64,000 nt of DNA from contig OX377202.1 in the NCBI GenBank assembly GCA_947396885.1, forward strand, positions 66,250,643 to 66,314,642. Reading direction: 5' to 3'. Each line of letters opens with the position of its first letter. Position 1 is the stretch's first letter. The notes beneath the pieces are model-generated. The model was not told the DNA's origin and ran no database searches. It saw only the letters and a program-made list of their open reading frames with translations. The translations under genes were made by a program, and so were the position numbers. Shown in pieces: positions 54,005 through 64,000 of the stretch. Source of the stretch: Heligmosomoides polygyrus polygyrus (taxonomy: Eukaryota > Nematoda > Chromadorea > Rhabditida > Heligmosomidae).

Positions 54005-54602
54005 CTTCTTCTCTTAAGAGCTCATGAGCAGTCGAAAAGCATTTTCAACACGTCCTACTGATTTCGCCAAAACTTGTCTTCTCGAACGGTTCCCAGAAAA
54101 TGCGGAGATCCCGTTTGTTTGTGATGGTGGGAAGGCACAGGATGATGGGAAAGCATTAGCATCCAAACCCAATCATTTGCGATGACAACTTCGCTACGTG
54201 CAGCACGGTCTTGTAGGGTAAAAGGATGAGAACTTCTACAATCGCTTCTACTTCTACGACACATGATGAAGGCCGTTCTTAATCAAACGTTCTTAATCAT
54301 CGCACATCCTACTTCCTTGGTGTATCGTAGGGACAACTTAAATGCGTAATTAACGTACTCAACAACTCACGTGGCCGACACATGAACACTTTAGTGCCTT
54401 ATCCTTTTCAAAGAATTCTATTACAGGCATAGCGTTCCTGGGGGATGGAAGTGTTGGTCTGCTTAGGCTGAAGCCGAACCAGCTCCTCAAACAGTTCTAT
54501 GTAGAACAGAATTTTGACAGAGCTTGCCCTACTCCTGTTGAGCTCTCTACAACGAACTGTTTTATAAAACAGCAATTTATTTCGAGCATGCAGGCCAAAA
54601 AT
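54005..54602. other. No recognisable gene
   Basis: Nothing supported. Confidence 0.35.
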
Positions 54603-54880
54603 AGGCGCGTAGAGCGCAGTCGGAGGGGGCGCCGGCTGTCTGCGTCCACCCTATACCACTTTCCTGGTTCGGATTCCCCCCCCCCATGCCAACCAAGCCT
54701 CCCATCCCTCCGGGGTCGGTGAATTGGTACCAGACGTGTCTGGGAAGGATAATGCGCTGACTTGTTCATCGGCTGGCCACCGCAAGTCATTGTATGACCA
54801 AATACGCATTCAATTCGCCTCGATATCCCGTAGAAGCCAAAGAGATTGAATAACGCCGTCCTTTATACTTTTATCCTTTA
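54603..54880 (+). repeat. SINE-A copy, full length
   Basis: A box (tagagcgcagtcgg), B box (ctggttcggattcccc), body (tcggtgaattggtaccaga, ggctggccaccgcaagtc) and tail gccgtcctttatacttttatcc. Head and body are close to the copy at 19460. Confidence 0.92.
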
Positions 54881-56111
54881 TGTAAGTCAAAGATGTAGGT
54901 CTATTTTTGAGGCAGCTCCCAAAAAATCGTGGCAAAGAATTCCCGAAAATTTTCGCAACTCTAATGTAACATCTAGGCGTCATCCTTATTATCCATCCCC
55001 CAATCCTCTCTAAAGAAGGGTTTCACTTCTTCCGTTGAAAAAGCGAAACACTAGCTTCCATTGTCAGTGCAAGAAGACAGGGAACTGACCCATGCGTTGC
55101 CTAACACGGGTTTTTTCGATACGAGAGGTGAATTCAACATGATATATACCGCTGATGTGCTATTGGCTAAGATGGTAAAGGTTGTCGGGGATTTCTCTCA
55201 GCGATTCCCTAAGATCCCGTCGACCGCCAAATCTTGAAAAATCCTGACAAAAACCGTCGTGCAGGCGCAATGCCTCATTTTTGAGTTGAATCGATTTTTA
55301 ACAATGTCGGTATCTGGAATGACGCTAAGTCAAAACGGATAAAACTTGAGATCAACACAATGCCTCAGATTCTGAGCTGGCTCAGAGATTGGCAGGGAAC
55401 ATCGTTTCCAAGTCACTGCTTTCTATAGCACTACATGCAGCAGCCCGAGCACCGATCCCACAGGGACGGAGGGCTTTGTCGGCCCGGAATGGTCGCCACT
55501 CAGGGCTGTCACTCACAGACCACAACACATCGTAACGACGACATGCGTACTTTATTGCTCGTGGCGCCGTTTTCAATCACAAAACCTTCCGCCACTCATC
55601 AAGCGGGCGCAGTGGCTTGGCGTCTAACTGGCTCGCTTATAAACGGAACAATTTTGGTTCCATGGCGGTCACAGAACTCGACGTAAAGGCTTCTTCGCCT
55701 TGATGAATGGATCGCACAGCTGCCCCAATCTGCAGCACAGCACAGCCTTCAAAAAATTTATGAGATATGAAAAACCATTAAAATACAAGCGTCAGGGAAC
55801 GGAATACCAACAATCTCTTCTACCTGAAATAGTGACTTGAAATGGAGATGGCAGGTCCTTATTGTAGTCACTACGTTAGCTGCTCTTTCAGAATTTCTTT
55901 CATGTTCTTTTAGAGTTGGTATAACCCTTTCTGTCATTCTGCAAATAACTTCCAACCTTTCTAGACACCTACTGCGGAGGTCCTGAGCTTCCGAAGACTA
56001 CAGAACGTCGAAACGTCAGGCCCTGCTGAATAGAAACCACGTGTAACACAAGACAATTCTAACATCTTCTACAGTATGATAGTGTATGAAGCACAAGCCT
56101 TCTTCGATGTA
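54881..56111. other. No confident gene
   Basis: A GC-rich block at 55400-55700 has overlapping open frames on both strands without motifs. Otherwise nothing. Confidence 0.3.
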
Positions 56112-57108
56112 TTAGGTTGTCCGAAAAGTTCTCAGCGTTTTGTGTACCTATTTTTCATTCGTCCATTATTAAGTAAAAATTCAACTTGCGCTGCGCATTA
56201 ATGCTACTTTCTGTACAGAATTTTTCGCTCTATCTGAGTAAATAAATTGTGTTTCAACGTTGTTTTGCATTTCTTGAGTGGCTTATTGAAGCATGTCGAG
56301 GAAGCATTTCCGAACGATATTTGATTTTAACTTCAAGTTGTGACAATCCGCGGCCGAGACAGCTGGACAAATGAATCAGGTGTAGGGGCCTAATAGTGTT
56401 GGAGAAAAAAGCACTGTGCGCCCGTGGTTCGGTAAATTTCGGAACGGGGATTCCAGCCTCGAAGATGACCATTCGTAGCGATCGACCTAGAGCAATCCTG
56501 AACGACGAGTTGGAGAGTTGGTGGAAGCTGAACCATCCCAAACAGTTAGCGGGATCGCGAAAGAGCTAGACGTCGGTAAGGCTGCTGATGCTTTGGTGGT
56601 TTGCGGCTGGTGTGATCAATTACAAATTTTTGGCACCAGATCAGAGCAGAGTCCTTCTGTAAGGAAATCGAAGAAATGCACTGAAAATGGTATCAACTTC
56701 AGCCAGCATTTGTCAATAGAAGAGGCCCGATTCTTCTGCACGATAACGTACACGTTTCACAAATCACTATTCGAAGATTGAACTAATTAAGGGTTGAAGT
56801 TCTACCTCACGCGCCATATTCTCCAGATCTCTCACCAAGCAACTACAACCTTTTCAAACACTTTCAGAACTTTCTCGCTGGTAAAACCTTAACCAATCAG
56901 GACCAATCCAAAACAGCTATGTGGATTTTGACAAATCTCGACCTCCTAATTTTTTTGCTGATGGACTACATAGTTCGACTAGTGGCTCATAGGCAAAGTG
57001 TGCTGATTCGAACGGAGCTTATTTCAACTAAATCCGATACGATTTGAGAAAGTTATGGTAGTTCGAAGTGAAGCACTCAAAACGCTGAGAACTTTCCGGA
57101 CAACATAA
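56112..57108 (+). mobile_element. Mariner relic with 31-bp inverted ends
   Basis: ttaggttgtccgaaaagttc... (56112-56142) is inverted at 57078-57108 with two mismatches; TA flanks both sides (56110-56111, 57109-57110). 997 bp, so shortened by about 0.3 kb relative to a full mariner. Confidence 0.93.
56385..57050 (+). pseudogene. Mariner transposase remnant
   Basis: In order: STVRPWFGKFRNGDSSLEDD (N-terminal helix-turn-helix end), VEAEPSQTVSGIAKELDVGK (second helix), and near 56800 LPHAPYSPDLSPSNYNLFKH, then FQNFLAGKTL. The aspartate of the usual SDY is Asn (SNYN). The middle region, with the first and second aspartate, is deleted or unreadable. Inactive. Confidence 0.83.
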
Positions 57109-57110
57109 TA

Positions 57111-58689
57111 GCATATAAAAGAAATTTCCTAGAATTGGTGTCAACTGCTAGGCATTGAGTCCCACCAGCGACGGTAGATACAAGTTTGGGCAGTGGGACT
57201 AAATTTTGCTGGCGAAGGAAGGTCTATTCTTTCTAGAAGTGGTGGGTGACGGTTCAAAGAAACAGCTGGTTTTGTGCGATGTCGTTCGACATGGCTCTCA
57301 GTCGAAGGGATTGGCCAACCAACAGGTGAGAAACGTCAGTTTCCTTTCCACCGCATCGTGAGTAAAGGTACATATTCATTCGCCTTTTCCAAGGCTGCTA
57401 GAAGGGCTTGTCGCGATGACTCCCACCAGCTGATTCTTGAAGTCCGTGTGCAGCGATGCACCTATATATGTATACATATACCTCTGGCCTCATCCTCGAA
57501 AAGGCAGAGTCGCAAGAAATGAGTGAGATCTGGAGCGAGCAAGTACATAGCAAAGCATTGCGGAGCAGTAAGCTGCGTTCGTTTCTGCCACAGCGGACAG
57601 GCGTTGAACAAGCCTCCTAAAAGGGGGCATGAAGGGCCATCAATTCGTGGCGTCCCATCACTTCTTCGCCATTAACATACGCATCGTGTCGAGCATCGTA
57701 AGCCACGATTGCCAGGGCGCTCATAATCACCCAGCTAATGCTGGTCGACCAGTGCAGTGAGCTTAGTCGGACTGGCCACATCATCCCGTGTTTGCGGCAG
57801 TCAGAGGTGCATTCACGTCAATGGCACTAACGGGAGAATCTGAGGCAGGGTAGCAGTGTTATTTGCAAGGGTAAAGGAAATTTATTCGTATCTTTTAAGA
57901 TGTTTGAAAGTTCTTCACTCCTCACCGTCCCTGCTGTTAGAATTAGAAATTTTTACGATTGCAAGACGGATAAGGCACTGCAGCTTTATGCTTAGTTACA
58001 GTTTGTCACTAATGGAAACAACTAGTTTACTTCTACAGGCGCTGCCAAAATCTCATGTGCCTCCGACAAATTTGATGAATTCAGCTAGTCTCAACAAAAG
58101 AACGTCTCTTGTGAGAAGAGCTCCAGTTCCACGCCACCTACTGCCGCTGTGAACTCAGACTTCCTCTTTCAATTATCAGCCTGATTGAGACTATCAATAC
58201 AACCTTTGTCATCTTCGCCGTTTTTGAATGCAACGTCAGGTTAGTATGGGCATAACCATCACTATAGCCAAAGAATAGACATCCTCAAATTCCGCCCTAA
58301 ACAACAGCTGATAGTGGATCAGGAACGTAGGCGAAAATCTTTGTTGGGCGCTCAAGCGAGAATGCAGAATAATTGTGTAGTGTGCATGGGTTAGAAACGC
58401 GATCGTTTGAAGAAGAGCGAAGGGTTTTTGTAAAGCCACAGAAGAGATGTTGAGAAAGTTTAAAAAGCAAACGATCTGGTATTAAAGGAACTGATGGGAA
58501 ATTAACTCGAATCGCGAAAGGCGACCGTGAATGGTAGAACAAGTTTGCTGAAATTTGAAGTTTTCGGGAGTAAACAAGCTGCAGCCGAGATGGCTCAAAA
58601 GCGATGGTTAGACATTGCGCTCCGAGTACACGTCTGCGTGCTTACGCGTCAAATTTTTAAGTATCCGTGAAACATCCAGCGTGTTGTTC
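57111..58689. other. No confident gene
   Basis: A possible terminal exon at about 58039-58152 (acceptor ttctacag, reading ALPKSHVPPTNLMNSASLNK to a stop) and a minus-strand frame at 58297-58542 are the only coding-like stretches; neither has homology. Confidence 0.25.
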
Positions 58690-58868
58690 AAACGTAAAAC
58701 TGAGGATAATGCGCTGACCTGTTCATTGGCTGGCCACCGCATCATTGTGTGCGTTGCATGGCTAAATATGCACTCAAATCGACTCCACGTATCCCGTAGA
58801 GCTGAAATGCGTGGCGCATCCCGAAGGGGATTGAGTAACGCAGTTCTTTATCCTTATCCTTTATCACT
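58690..58868 (+). repeat. SINE-A copy, 3' half
   Basis: From 'gaggataatgcgctgacctgttc' (in part) through ggctggccaccgcat, 'atcccgtagagctgaaatg' and tail cagttctttatccttatcc. Very similar to the copy at 59018, suggesting the same subfamily. Confidence 0.9.
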
Positions 58869-59017
58869 GTCTGCTGGACAGTTGGGTCTAGACCACTTTG
58901 CTGTTCAGTCTTGTTTGCAAGGGAAGAATACTAGGTGACGATGGTACTTTGAGATGAGGTGAATATCGCTGGATGCGGCCTTGAACGCTGATTCTGATTC
59001 TAAATAAATATGTTAAG

Positions 59018-59322
59018 TGGGCTCATATAGCGCTGTCGGAGGAGGTGCCGGCTGTCTGCGTCCACCCTATGCCACTTTCTCGGTTCGGATTTCCCGCCCA
59101 GCTCAACCAAGGCTTGCATCTCTCCGGGTTCGGTGAATTGGCACCAGACTTGTCTGTGAAGGATAATGCGCTGACCTGTTCTATGGCTGGCCACCGCATC
59201 ATTGTGTGCGTTGTATGGCTAAATATGCACTCAAATCGACTCCACGTATCCCGTAGAGCTGAAATGCGTGGCGCATCCCAAAGGGAATTGAGTAACGCAG
59301 TTCTTTATCCTTATCCTTTATC
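59018..59322 (+). repeat. SINE-A copy, full length
   Basis: Head tatagcgctgtcggaggagg, B-box region tcggttcggatttcccgcc, complete body and tail ttctttatccttatccttt. No clear target duplication was seen. Confidence 0.92.
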
Positions 59323-59332
59323 TGCTCCTGGG

Positions 59333-60137
59333 AACGGAGTTGCGGACCATGTTCAGTTGATCTTCCTAGCCCTCTTTCTGCGTGCAGAGTCCACCAGTCA
59401 CAAGAATGCAAATTCAAGTAATCTGGAATTCGCAGCTCGCCGAGGCAGAGCAGATGGAGGGGCGGAGTGGTGCGACATAGTGATTTGTGGTTCGACTCTT
59501 CCGCATAGTAGTGTTTTTTATTTTGTTTACTTCCTAAAAGCGAGACACCACAATCAAACAAGGCATTCTATGTAAAATCGCATCGTAAAGGTCGCCAGAA
59601 AGGAAACCTGCGTAGCGCGCTGCTTCAAAATTCCGGTTGACTACGGTACGTTCCTGTAGATATGGATGAGTAAGGGTCACTTACCCATACACACACATCT
59701 ATATACAGTAACACACAGTAATTAATCAAAATTTTAAAATCAGGCCTCACATAAGTGACTAGCGCCTTAAATAACCAGAGAGGAGCTTGAGGAAAGAATA
59801 TTTTCCACCTCTCGAGTTGTGAAAGGGCTGTATACTAGTACCTGTGAGCCAGGTTTCCTTGCTTGTACCTCTTTTTCATTGCGATTTTACACAGAATGCT
59901 TTGCTTGATTACGTTGGCTCTTTTTTACGAGGTGCGAAAACAAAATGCACTACAAGAGAGGCGAACAACAAACTGCTTCGACCCACAACGCTGCTCCTCC
60001 ACACGCTGCGCCACATTGCTCTGATCCGATGCTGCTTCCAGCCTACTAGAGCTCGCACAGTTGTGATAGGCGGTGATTCCGCGCAGAGAGGGGCTCAGAA
60101 GGCAAACTTAGCATGGTCCACACTCCGTTCTCAGATG
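59333..60137. repeat. Diverged foldback element, about 260-bp arms
   Basis: The outer end gggaacggagttgcggaccatg (59338-59359) is inverted at about 60113-60135, and the inner end 'gcgattttaca.agaatgc.ttg.ttgatt' (59880-59910) is inverted at about 59556-59582. The arms between are similar but diverged. Open frames on both arms (59199-59561 minus, 59844-60272 plus) derive from the repeat. Confidence 0.55.
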
Positions 60138-60999
60138 CGTTCAGCAGGTATGGAACACACACTTGAAATCAGCTGTAGGAGCCGCATCCAGCGATATGCA
60201 TCACATGCCAAAGTGCACCTGCATCCTGGTGTCCTTCTAGTATTGTTAGATAAGCTCCTTTCATCAAGCTAATCGAAAGTTCACTCTGCAGGTGGTCACA
60301 CGCACTCGATTGATTCTATCGGGCCTGTGTTCTTAGTCCGATTTATTTGGTGCTCTGCACGTCAAAGGACATAGCTTAGTTATACGTTGTAAACTCAGTT
60401 ATATATTGCTTTTTGAAACATTAAATCTTAAAGGAGTTATTAAAAAAGGTTCTCTGCTATGCTAAAACCGCCGCTCTTGGACGCCTTTTTCACCGAAACA
60501 CCAAAATCGTGGCAGGTGTCATACATCCTTAAAAGGGTTGATATTGAATCCGCTTGGTTAGTAGATTACCGCAGTAGGTATGTGCCTTTCCAATGGTAAC
60601 GGACATAAGCTTCGATTTGTGGGCTTAAAGGAACTGCTAAACTAACGAAAGTGGGCCAATTAAGGCTGATGGTGAGTAAGAGCACCGTGGTTCACGAAGT
60701 TCGCTGTCTTCATCTGCAATCGGCTGTGCTCTGAAACTTTAAAGGGCACGCTGATTCGGCCGGTGCTTCCAGCGGTAGTAAAAACCAAAAGAAAGTAGAG
60801 GCCGACGACATAATGCTTCACTTAGTCGGAATGAGGACCCAGCGATCGACCAGCGGCCTAACAGCGGCCGGATGGGAAAGGATGTCAGAGCACTTCTGGT
60901 GACCAAGGTCAGTGCATGTAGTTCCGAAGCCATCCAACTGAACCCTAAAACTGGGACGAAGAACAGAGAAACTGTTCATGTCATGTAGGAGCTACCGTA
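60138..60999. other. No recognisable gene
   Basis: Nothing supported. Confidence 0.35.
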
Positions 61000-61205
61000 G
61001 AATGTGTGTGGGGCGAGGGGAGATGCTTTATATGACGGCTTGCGGTGACCCGGCGGAGAAGTCAGTGGTTTCTCCTTCCTTGATAGGTCTGATAGCAAAT
61101 TACCGTCTCCCGAAAGATGGAATTCTCGGTGGACCGAACGAAGGACCTCCATTCGGGATACAGGCGAGTGCTGGAGCCGACAGCGCAATAACGAGCACTG
61201 CCGTT
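61000..61205 (-). repeat. SINE-A copy, highly diverged
   Basis: The minus strand can be aligned to the SINE-A body (a 'tcggg.gacggtaatttg' variant and gggtcaccgcaagccg). Oldest copy in the window. Confidence 0.6.
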
Positions 61206-61683
61206 ATATGGCTAGCCATATTTTCAAATATTTTAACAAAACAGCTACAAAATAACAAGAAAATGCATGGAAATACACAAAAAACCTAGGTGACATTCAG
61301 TGATGGCCTAGCCAACAGCAGGATGATGTTGGAAGATCCTTCAATAACTTTTTACGCGATGGCACCCCCATCTAGGAAAGTGCATCTTATTTAGTGCATA
61401 TTCTTCACCGTGCCATTGCTGGGGAGCACTAAACTACATGAAGGTTTAAAGATCTTCTTGAAGGTTTTTTTATCCTAGTCGGGGATGGATCGAGAAAAGA
61501 AAAGAAACGCAAACAAATACTCCCCCGACTAGGAAATTCCTGAGAAAGCTGCTCTCGTAGACTAGCTCAGCGTGTTGTCTTGTGAAACTGGATAACCTTC
61601 AATTGAAATCCTAATGTCAAATGGGTAGAGTGGAAATCCCATCCCACTAGGGTAGACCCTTCACCCGCTAAATGACTTCAGCA
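61206..61683. other. No recognisable gene
   Basis: AT-rich; a few small inverted words but nothing I can define. Confidence 0.35.
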
Positions 61684-61825
61684 GGGGCCGGATTCATCAA
61701 CGACTAACCCGCGGGTATAGGGGTAGGCTTACCCACGATGAAGCCTGAATCTCTGACTCTTACCTTATCACTACCCCTTATACCCCGCATACCCACGGGT
61801 TTAATTGATGATGAATCCGGCCCCC
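61684..61825. repeat. Small MITE with ggggccggattcatcaa ends
   Basis: ggggccggattcatcaacga at the left is inverted at the right (atgatgaatccggcccc), with an inner pair around 'gggtataggggtag' and 'ctaccccttatacccc'. 142 bp. A related, larger copy is at 38692-38866. Confidence 0.85.
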
Positions 61826-62078
61826 GGAGTCATAGTCTATGCCATCGACCGCTCATTGGCGGGCAGGAATTGCTGTCATATTCAAAGCTTCTGTCTGTTC
61901 TTGCACAACTGTGCTCCTTCACAAGGCATGGATTAAGGGCCCGATTTAGGACTTCTTAATGGTTACAATGGAGCCACACTGTAGAGCAGGCAGTATCGAG
62001 CAATAGCCTTGGTGTTATGAAATGGCCAGGATTAACGACAACCCCCGAACTAGGCGAGGTAATTTCATGAACCTATTT
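61826..62078. other. No recognisable feature
   Basis: Nothing supported. Confidence 0.35.
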
Positions 62079-62133
62079 CTGGTGCCCAACGCGATGCTAA
62101 AGTCCTAGGACTTTGCATTGCGTTGGGCACCAG
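62079..62133. repeat. Near-perfect 55-bp palindrome
   Basis: ctggtgcccaacgcgatgct... is inverted without a loop (aggactttgcattgcg...caccag). Two differences between the arms. Confidence 0.9.
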
Positions 62134-62278
62134 AGGAAGGTGTTGCAGGGAACCTTGCAGTACAGCCTCACAAACAATGTTAGAAAACGGTTTCTAAACA
62201 AAGCTAAAATGCTGCAACTAATTTATAAACAGATTCCAGCTTTTAAGTATTTATAAACAGTTTAATATACACACTTTA

Positions 62279-62391
62279 CATTTTCATGTCGAACTGGAAA
62301 ATTTTCAAATCAGATTGAACGCTTTTCATATTAAATGAGACACTTTTCAAATCAAATGAGACACTTTTCACGTCAAATTGGACACTTTTCC
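62279..62391. repeat. Short tandem array, about 23-bp unit
   Basis: Four to five degenerate copies of 'gacacttttcaaatcaaat'. The style (short A/T-rich units with one GAC/AAC core) resembles the arrays that form the inverted ends of 35304-36423, though the unit differs. Confidence 0.75.
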
Positions 62392-62723
62392 AAGCTAGCC
62401 TAAGATTTTTTAAAGCAAGTTGGACGTCTCCCTAATTAAAACAAGCTTTTTCGAAAGGTTTTTATGAAAAACATCCCAGATGCAAGCGCTAGGTATGGAA
62501 GAGAATCAACGGAGGTCGTTATAGGGAGACATCGCTGTCGTGACACGCGGCCGTTATTGCCTTACGGGTCTTGCGGACTTGAATACACAAGTGGTCAGCA
62601 GCGCGATCGACTCCATGTTTCAGGACAATCAAGGGCTCCACATATTATGGCACCTCACAGCAAACAAACTCTGCAGCGCCCGGAAGGGTTGCGCGGAGAA
62701 GTCCTATCAGAGCCAGAGCTCCG
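62392..62723. other. Unassigned open frames
   Basis: Two plus-strand frames (62464-62757 and 62540-62866) overlap and are rich in Arg/Ser; no motif. May be an upstream exon of the next gene, not resolvable. Confidence 0.25.
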
Positions 62724-63286
62724 GTGGAAAAAACGTGTCGAATCCGGCTTCGGGTGAGCATGGGAGAGAGGACAGGAGGAAAGAGCTACCCCGCCCATCA
62801 ACGGCACGTCACCGAGAAGCTACGATATTGCGACCCGTCGGCGGGGGAGGACCCGACGGACCGTGAACTGCGCAGGTGGGTGGACGGGCCGAGCCGAGCT
62901 GAGAGCCATGCCATTCATCGCGTCGGCCACCGCTTCCTGGTGCCCGTGGCTGCACGACTCCCGAAGTTTTTCTGGCGGAAGAAACAAACAACTGCAGTCG
63001 AGCTGACGCGGATGCACCGCAGGTGTGCAGCGACACCCCTAAAACGAGACTACAACCTGGATTTGTCTCGCTCTCATACCGTACTTCATACGACGTGTTT
63101 TAACTGGAAGTAAGTAAAAATATCCGTTTATGTTTCAATGAAAATCGTTTCCTGAACTTTCCTTATAGCACCAAATTCCAAAAACCCACGTTTTGGAAAG
63201 AAACCTGCTTTAATCCGGTGGGATGCGAGCGTACCATGCTGCAGATCTCAACGGACTTTGTGGCTTTCCGAATGAAAACTGATTAA
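62724..63286 (+). CDS. Candidate two-exon gene with an allatostatin-C/somatostatin-like core
   Basis: Exon 1: a frame open from before the ATG at 62724 to 63109. It is basic and contains RLPKFFWRKKQTT and a dibasic site (PLKRDYNLDLS). A textbook donor (gtaagt at 63110) and acceptor (tttccttatag ending 63168) define a 59-bp intron. Exon 2 (63169-63286) continues in phase for 39 codons: NTKFQKPTFWKETCFNPVGC, then ERTMLQISTDFVAFRMKTD and a stop at 63284-63286. The FWK..CFNPVGC stretch recalls the CYFNPISC core of arthropod allatostatin C and the FWK of somatostatins, after a KR site as in neuropeptide precursors. No signal peptide is visible, the Cys spacing (five residues between) is one shorter than in allatostatin C, and there is a C-terminal extension. 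The splice evidence is good; the family idea is only a suggestion. Confidence 0.42.
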
Positions 63287-63550
63287 ATTCGCTGTCGAAC
63301 ATGTATACATGCTGCAAAAAAGGCACATCTAATTTTGAGGTGTTGCGTGACATGCCTACGTGTATCTGTGTCGTACCTGAACTGTTTCAGCGTTTTGTTG
63401 ACTTGACTCGCACACTATTAGCCAATGGGCAAATTCTAGCTGAAAATCGGGTAGGAGACAACCCTGTGAAAAAAAAATTAATTTGAGCTTTTATCTTTCT
63501 GTCTAGATACATTGGGAATGCTATATTAGCATTTATTGGCAGTGTTGTGA
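63287..63550. other. Unassigned; one open frame
   Basis: A plus-strand frame with ATG at 63301 (61 residues, ending 63486) reads PELFQRFVDLTRTLLANGQI but has no known family. Confidence 0.25.
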
Positions 63551-64000
63551 ACGGCGGAAACAGAAGCCAGCGCATAACGCCTTCCTCGACCTAGAGAAAG
63601 TCTTTGACCGTGTACCGCGTGAAGTGATATGGTACGCCCTGCGACGACATGGAGTTCCTGAAGAGCTCATAGAGTCGGTGCGAATCCTCTACTCTTCCCC
63701 AAAGAGCAGAGTTCAAGCTGCAGCCGGAACCTCGATGGAGTTCCCCATCTCTGTCGGGATGCACCAGGGTTCTGCGCTTTCCCCACTCCTCTTTGTTGTC
63801 GTGATGGACGCCATTACACGAGATCTTCAGAAGCCAGTCCCCTGGACACTGCTTTGTGCTGATGACGTAATGCTCGCTAGCGAAAATAAAAGTGAACTCG
63901 AGGGAGAGGTGCAAGCTTGGTGTGATCGCTTGGAGTGTTTTGGACTCATATTGAACGTGAAGAAGACCGAGTATCTAACGACGGACGTTAATGAGTCCAT
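63551..64000 (+). pseudogene. RTE-A, 5'-truncated second copy (runs off the window)
   Basis: From about 63551 the reading is AFLDLEKVFDRVPREVIWYA, then GVPEELIESVRILYS, GMHQGSALSPLLFVVVMDAI and LLCADDVMLASENKSE, matching RTE-A residues from the palm onward with few changes. The frame is open to the window end. The YADD tyrosine is Cys (CADD); the two aspartates remain. It is missing the endonuclease and the first RT blocks, so it is a 5'-truncated insertion. Its 3' end lies outside the window. Confidence 0.93.

Noticed and set aside
59045..59575. A 176-codon open frame
   Set aside because: Runs through a SINE-A copy and into the arm of the foldback element; repeat-derived.
1..64000. CRISPR array, rRNA, spliced-leader RNA gene, bacterial operon
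   Set aside because: No regularly spaced identical repeats, no rRNA words and no ggtttaattacccaagtttgag-type leader were seen; the setting is eukaryotic.

Overview
The window looks like non-coding, repeat-dense chromosomal DNA of a nematode, most likely a clade V (strongylid or hookworm-like) parasite. The reasons are the short predicted introns of 59-67 bp with GTAAGT/GTGAGT donors and pyrimidine-AG acceptors, a TTTTCAG acceptor of trans-splicing type just upstream of a signal-peptide ATG, and the repertoire of mariner, RTE, CR1-like, Penelope-like and tRNA-derived SINE copies. The species assignment is inference. There is no operon structure, no rRNA, no canonical tRNA gene and no CRISPR array.

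Layout. 1-10 kb is sparse, with candidate host exons (729-923; a two-exon secreted-protein candidate at 4433-4889 on the minus strand; 5744-6079) and two CR1-like reverse-transcriptase fragments. 10.7-21.5 kb holds a mariner remnant, a foldback element carrying tRNA-like modules (14348-14753), two Penelope-like elements on the minus strand (16463-17640 and 20752-21492), each followed by a hammerhead-ribozyme-like motif, and a second mariner remnant whose tail was hit by a SINE with a perfect 15-bp target duplication. 21.6-25.0 kb is a three-layer nest: a 5'-truncated RTE with a 12-bp duplication, split by a hAT-type element with an 8-bp duplication, which itself carries an antisense RTE relic.

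26-45 kb holds a second foldback/tRNA-like copy, a few host-exon candidates, three large foldback MITEs with mariner-type ends (28362-29198, 34271-35301, 43742-44791), a Tc1/IS630-like element with inverted ends built of short repeats and a probable intron (35304-36423), a second Tc1/mariner-superfamily relic (39390-40320), and an internally deleted mariner with oligo-G/oligo-C ends (40826-41751). 45.2-48.3 kb is the best-preserved gene of the window: a full-length RTE retrotransposon with a 14-bp target duplication and one frameshift. 49-52.4 kb is a decayed full-length copy of another RTE-like family, followed by an antisense CR1 relic (53073-53950).

54-64 kb holds more SINEs, a mariner relic with 31-bp ends (56112-57108), small palindromes, a candidate two-exon gene (62724-63286) whose C-terminus recalls allatostatin-C/somatostatin cores, and a 5'-truncated second copy of the intact RTE that runs off the end of the window.

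The genes do not form a pathway. What unites them is mobility: autonomous RTE copies could supply enzyme for the SINEs, and mariner transposases could mobilise the foldback MITEs with mariner-type ends. Family names given here (RTE-A, RTE-B, RTE-C, SINE-A, SINE-B) are local labels.
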